Of a stretch of DNA of 64,000 nucleotides, positions 55,001 to 61,000 are shown piece by piece. Each line of letters starts with the position of its first letter. Position 1 is the stretch's first letter. This DNA comes from Lytechinus pictus (taxonomy: Eukaryota > Echinodermata > Echinoidea > Temnopleuroida > Toxopneustidae): contig NC_087261.1 of NCBI RefSeq assembly GCF_037042905.1, positions 18,784,917 through 18,848,916 of the forward strand. Direction: 5' to 3'. A model generated the notes under the pieces. That model was not told where the DNA came from. It searched no databases and worked only from the letters and a program-made list of their open reading frames with translations. Both the position numbers and the translations under genes were made by a program.

Positions 55001-58000
55001 TATGTAACTTGTCCAGTACTCTGTGCATCTCACCGGCGACTGACTGGAATACTCCCCAGGGAGTGGAGGATGTGCAAACATTGTGTGCGGGAATGACTCA
55101 TTGAATCCGATGACCGGGGAAATAATATATCTGTAAAGTGCTTAGACACGTCATCCGGACGTATTAAGCGCTACAGAAAAGCGGATTATTATTATTAAAT
55201 CTTTAAGAATTAAAACTGTCTATGCTTGTGAGAATAATTTAAGATGAATTATACCTTTCTCTCTTACATCCATCACTGTATGTGATTACTTTTATTGTTA
55301 AAGTGTTGTAGTTGTGAGGTGGGTGTATGTTTTGTTATTAAGTTTTTACAGGATTGCATTAATCAGGTATGACTATTTATGCCTGGGAACAACTATCAAA
55401 GTCGTCATCCATAACACATAACCAGGGTCCCGTAACACAAAGGTTAGCGATTAATCGTATGCTTGATTTTTACGATTGATTGTACACTGTAGTCAATGGA
55501 ATCAATCGTAGAAAAATGTTCTACGATCATTGCTAAAGCTTTGTGTTATGGGCCCCTGGGTTCAAACCTCAAATTTCTGCACCAATCGTAACTTCACCCA
55601 TGTAGCTTAGATTACAGTTGCAAGAAACAATGCCCAGTTTGCGGTGTCGTGGAAAACTGACTGCACTATGCATATCAATTTCAGATTACTTCTAGGGTTT
55701 TGCATAAAACTAACTACCGGTAAGTGATACATGTACTTACTGTTACAGGCAGTGCCAGCATTACAGGAGACCCACTGTTGCCGCAAGCCATCACATCCTG
55801 CTCCTCCGTACCGAGGTTTAGGGTTGGTACAATCACGCTCCTGCAAGACCGCACCATGATTACCACAGCTTACCGAGCAGTTGGTTACATCGTACCAGTC
55901 AGATAGACCTCCATCAACTGCAAGAAAGAAAGATGGCAATCAGTGATTAACTACAGATCAAAGGTTCTCACTCGTCATCTTTCAGAGGAAGTTTGATCAA
56001 GACAAGTCTTAGCCTCAAGAACAATATGGCCTTGGCCTTGCCTTGACCTAGGAAGAAAGTCCTTGGCCTTTTCCTCGGTCTTAGCCACAGAGGAATGGGG
56101 AGCATTTTATCAACATTTTCTTCCGACATGTTTTCAAATCTCACAACTTCCCTTGAGTTTGATTGGGTGAGAAGCACTGTTACTATGGTAACTCACAGAT
56201 AAAACGGGACTTGTTGGATAAAATGATTGATAAGTTCTTTCACGAAACACTCCCTGAAGTCCTTGACCTCAGGAACTCAGTCTTTGCCTTGTCCTTGGTC
56301 ACAAAGGTCTAAAATCCTTGGTCTTGTCCTTGCATTTTATTCCTTGACCTACATGTAAGCCATATATATCTAATGCCCTTGGCCTTGGGAGCTTGGCCTT
56401 GAACTCAGAAAGTCAGTCCTTTACATATCGTTGGCCTAGGACAGTCTGGTCTAGGCCCAGTTCATGGAAAACTTCAGCATGTTGCTTATTAGGGATTTAC
56501 TCTGTTCTTTTTCAATTCAAACAAAATTTCAATTTCACTTCATTATCAACCCTGAAAAAAAGTTCATACAAATATGATTGAATACATACATGTAGTCAAA
56601 CAAAAGAAAATTGGTTTCTAACACCCTAAAAGCCGATACTGGTGTCAGGGCCTGCAAAATTATTCCAAACGTCTGTTTACTCAAATTACTGTTTTGGATC
56701 TACATTGTGCGGTGAATGTATTTAATTTTCAACCCACTAAATAATACAAATCAAAAGATGAATACAATCATAGATGCTACAATGTAGAAGCCTTTCCATA
56801 CTAATCTCAAGTTATATCCCTAACACAAGTACTCACTTGGACAGTTGTTGTTGTTGCAGCTCTGCACTTCCCAGCTGTCCCCTGAGCATTCTGATCCATT
56901 GTACTTGGGGGCGGGGTTGTTGCAGGTGTGGTTCCGGTACTGCACCCCACCCCCGCAGGTGACGCTGCAGTTGTCCCAGCTGCTCCACTCGCCCCAGTCA
57001 CCATCAACTGATGTATCAAAGAAGAAGAATAGAAATGAAAATAAGAATATGCAACATTTATATAATGTTGTCATGGAATCAGAGCAATAATAAGATTAAA
57101 CATATTTGAAGATTTCTTCTCAATGGTCAGTAATGAACAATGATCATGTACTGTATATACCATTTCACTAATGAAGTGAAAATTTAGGTAAACGTCTTTT
57201 CATTATAAATCAAAACCACAAAGCTTTTCATTCGGCCAATTCTCAAGTAAGTTTGATATGAAAGAATCTTCGTATAATTCAAGCCAGTTTTCAAATAATC
57301 ATTTGAAATACGGAGAATTTCTGTAAAATTGTGACTGCTACCCCAAAACCAGGGGGTATTCGCAGTATACATGTACATGTAAAGCCAAAATCATAATTTG
57401 GTCTTTAAATTATCATGACTTAAGAAGTTTATTAATTCAAGTACATGTAAGATTGGAGATAACTGTAGGATGGATTTAGACAAAAAATGATTTTTTTTTT
57501 TTAAATGAAGCTGCCTAATGACAAACTTACTCGGATTGAAGTAGCCATAGAGTGCCACACGCATACAGATCGAGCCGTTCCATGACTGTGGCTCAAATTT
57601 AACGAAAGTGATATCATCGAGTCCGTCAAGATCATAGCGAACAGCATTTGTGTTATCAATATTTCCCTGGAACAACTATTTAAAAAAATGCACAAAATAC
57701 AAAAATAGTATAATCAAATCTGTCTGATGTAAAAGAAAATTACATTACATGTATTTGGTAATTCAAACATTCCAGCGATTCTTCTTCTCCTTTTGACAAC
57801 TTGAAGTATCAAAGCAAAGGAAAAGATAATTATGCAGTGAAAATTAATATACAATGTTTTTGATAATAGTAATAATAGCAGCTTTGGTCTTGTGTTGGCC
57901 TCAGTTAAAAAATTGAAATAAGGCAACCATATACATGCACTACTTCTGATGTATTTTATCTGACTATAAGGGCCCTGCTTCGATAGTTATTCTGCCAAAC

Positions 58001-61000
58001 CACAAAGTGTGGACACTTTGTCCTAATCAGTCTAAAGTTACATTTTTTTTATTTTGAAACCTACCATTTTCTTCCTGTTAGTATCCTTGTAGCCCATGAA
58101 CCTGCTAGAAGTGCTCTTCCAATAATATAAATAATACGAGGTCACGTACAGGTCATCCGATGGTCGACCCTGGATCGCCATGCCAACAAGGGTCGCACTG
58201 TCAGTCAGATTGACCTCTAACCATTCCGAGGTTGTGGAGTTTGCAGGGATCCAGCAATCGGTATTCTGCGACGCATCGAGACGAGCGACATTACCACAGG
58301 TGGAGGAGCTTGAGCAGCTGGATTCCGAGAACTGCGAGTCGGCAATGTCACCATTGACGATCCCTAGTTCGGTCTCTTGAAAACCTGTGTAGGATCACAA
58401 GATCATTAAAAAGTCAGAACATTTCATGAATCACATACATGTAGTCAGTTGTTTTCACTGAATATTGTTACAAGCTACCAAAATCCTTACATATGCTTGC
58501 ATCAGAGCTTACGTATCAACAGCTATCACATAAAAACTTCTTTGAACAAGTACAAGTAGTATAGACATTTTAACCACATTTTTCTCCCTTCCTCCTATCG
58601 TAAATTAGTTCTTCATCATCATCATAATTAAATTCACCTTTAGTGATTCATTTATTTATCACCTTAACCATTATAGATGTACAAAATTACAATGACAAAT
58701 AAAGCACTTGAAAAAATTGCATTTCTCAGTCACGAAGGGGCATTATTGGTTCCACTGTGATACGAAGACCACCAAGGTAGACAAGACCAGTGCTCCTCAT
58801 GAGCAGAAGGTCTTTATGAACATGACAGAAACTGATGACCAGGCTAATAATACAATAATATACACTGTAGTATAATAATATACACTGTAGTATAACAATA
58901 TACACTGTTAGTATTATAATATACACTGTAGTATAAGAATATACACTGTATTTTTTAAATGCTTAGAGGCATTGTTCAAACATATAAAAAGCTATAAAAA
59001 ACAGAATAGTATTATCATTACTATTAAATTGGGAAAATTATCAAGGCAAACATAATTTGTAGTATATCTAGGCAGGTTTGATTGCAAATACATTAAAGCT
59101 CCTAATTTTGTGGTAAATACATGTACATGCATTAGTAATATCAATTTTACCTGAGCACGAAGCAGCGCCTGAGCAGGATACCCAGCGATACTCTTCACCA
59201 TCGCAAGGTTGGCCGCCGTACTGCTTAGGAGGGTTGTTGCAATGTCTCTGTTCTTGTTTGATGCCATCACTTCCGCACGATACGGAACAGTTTACGACGG
59301 TCTCCCACGCCGACCAACCTCCATCAACTGTAAGGGAAAAATGTGGTTAATGGTTAATTCCACAGATTCAATTCAATGAACTGGTTCACTACCTATATAA
59401 TCAAAATTTTACATAGCTACTTTGTAGATTATCATAGATTTATCGATCTTAATACCATTGGGCCTATAACCCACAAGTTTAGCATTCCAGCCTAATGTGG
59501 GGTTTCTTTTTAAAAAATAATAACACAATGTCCCACATGCGCTTATCTGTGTTGGTGATCTTCAGTGTGAATGCTTTTCAGCTTGGATTCATGATTTCAC
59601 TAAGTTCAGTTTATGGAGTTGTACTAGAGCTTGATCTTTAATGATATAGTAACAATTATATCTGGTTTCACAGACTTTCTTATGATATCAGTGTTTATCA
59701 AAACGTTCATTTATTTTTGATCCAACTTAGATACTGAATACAATGATCCGCCAGTGGTATGAGCATTGTATTCAGTATCTAACTTTTTTTCTTTTTTTTT
59801 GTCAAATTTTTTTGTGGACTAAATCTCCTTAATTTTGGGTTGAAACTTTTTTTTTTTTGGTTGTCAAATTTTTCCTTGGGAAAATGTGCCCCCCCCCCTT
59901 TTGGAAAATCCTGGATCCGCTCCTGGCTCATACAATCACCACCCTTGACAATACAGCATTCCATTACATGTATATTCCATTATAGAAACAGAGGATTAAA
60001 GCCTTTCAACATACTTGGACAGTTGTTGGTGTTGCATTCTTGAGACTTGGTGTCCGGGTCTTGGCAATCCTGACCCCCAAACTTTGGGCTGGGATTGTCG
60101 CACGTCCTATTACGGAATTGCATACCGCCTCCGCAGGTCACGTTGCACTCCGTCCAGTCGCTCCACTTGCCATACCTGCCGTCCACTGCAAAATTACAAT
60201 GATGGAAACATTACAAGACCAAATCTGAGAAGCTGGAAAAGAAACTCTATAAAGTTTAGCCTTTATGACCATATCAAAAGTCTAAGCTACTTTTAAATGA
60301 TGGTTTCTAGTAGGAAACATTTAGTATCTCTTATCATTGCTTGCATTCAAGAAGTGAAGAGTTTTATTTGAAGTAATCATAATGCATTATTTATGTAGTA
60401 TGAACCATGAAAAGCATGATATGATGCTTTTCAATAATTACATGACAAATACTAATGAAATACAAAAATTCAAAATATTATGTAGTACTACCAAAATAAA
60501 CTTTACCATTAAATGGGTACCCGGTGGGATGCAAAAGCCTATGTAGTACATGTATGCAGAGATGCCAACCTAAAGGGATGGTTGTCAGGAACATTTACCA
60601 TATTTGTCAGGAACAAATGGGAGTTTCTCAGGAACATCCCGCGAAGTAGCATCGTTTATACAGGGATGCCACTAGGTGTCCTCCAAAAATACTGAAACTC
60701 ATCGCGGGCCGGGACAGTGTCCAAGCAAAAAAAATTTGGGGGGGTCCACCTTTAATTTTGGGATGGACACATGTCACAGGTAAAAAATTGGACAAGCAAA
60801 AAAAAAAAAAAAAAAAAAAAAAAATTAGGAGGGGGGGTCTGCCCCCTCCTCAAATTTAGGGGAGGGGGGGGGGGGACCAAGTGGCTTCTTACCTTGTTGT
60901 GATTGATGACTTTGAAGTCAATTAGGTTTGAAAAACTGACGGTAGTTAGTTGTGTGTTTCTCATAGAACGCTAGACCAAAAGCTTCAGTCTCTGTATTTT

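Noticed and set aside
60752..60964. Minus-strand frame with a poly-Phe run
   Set aside because: It translates a long A-run and G-run within a repeat.
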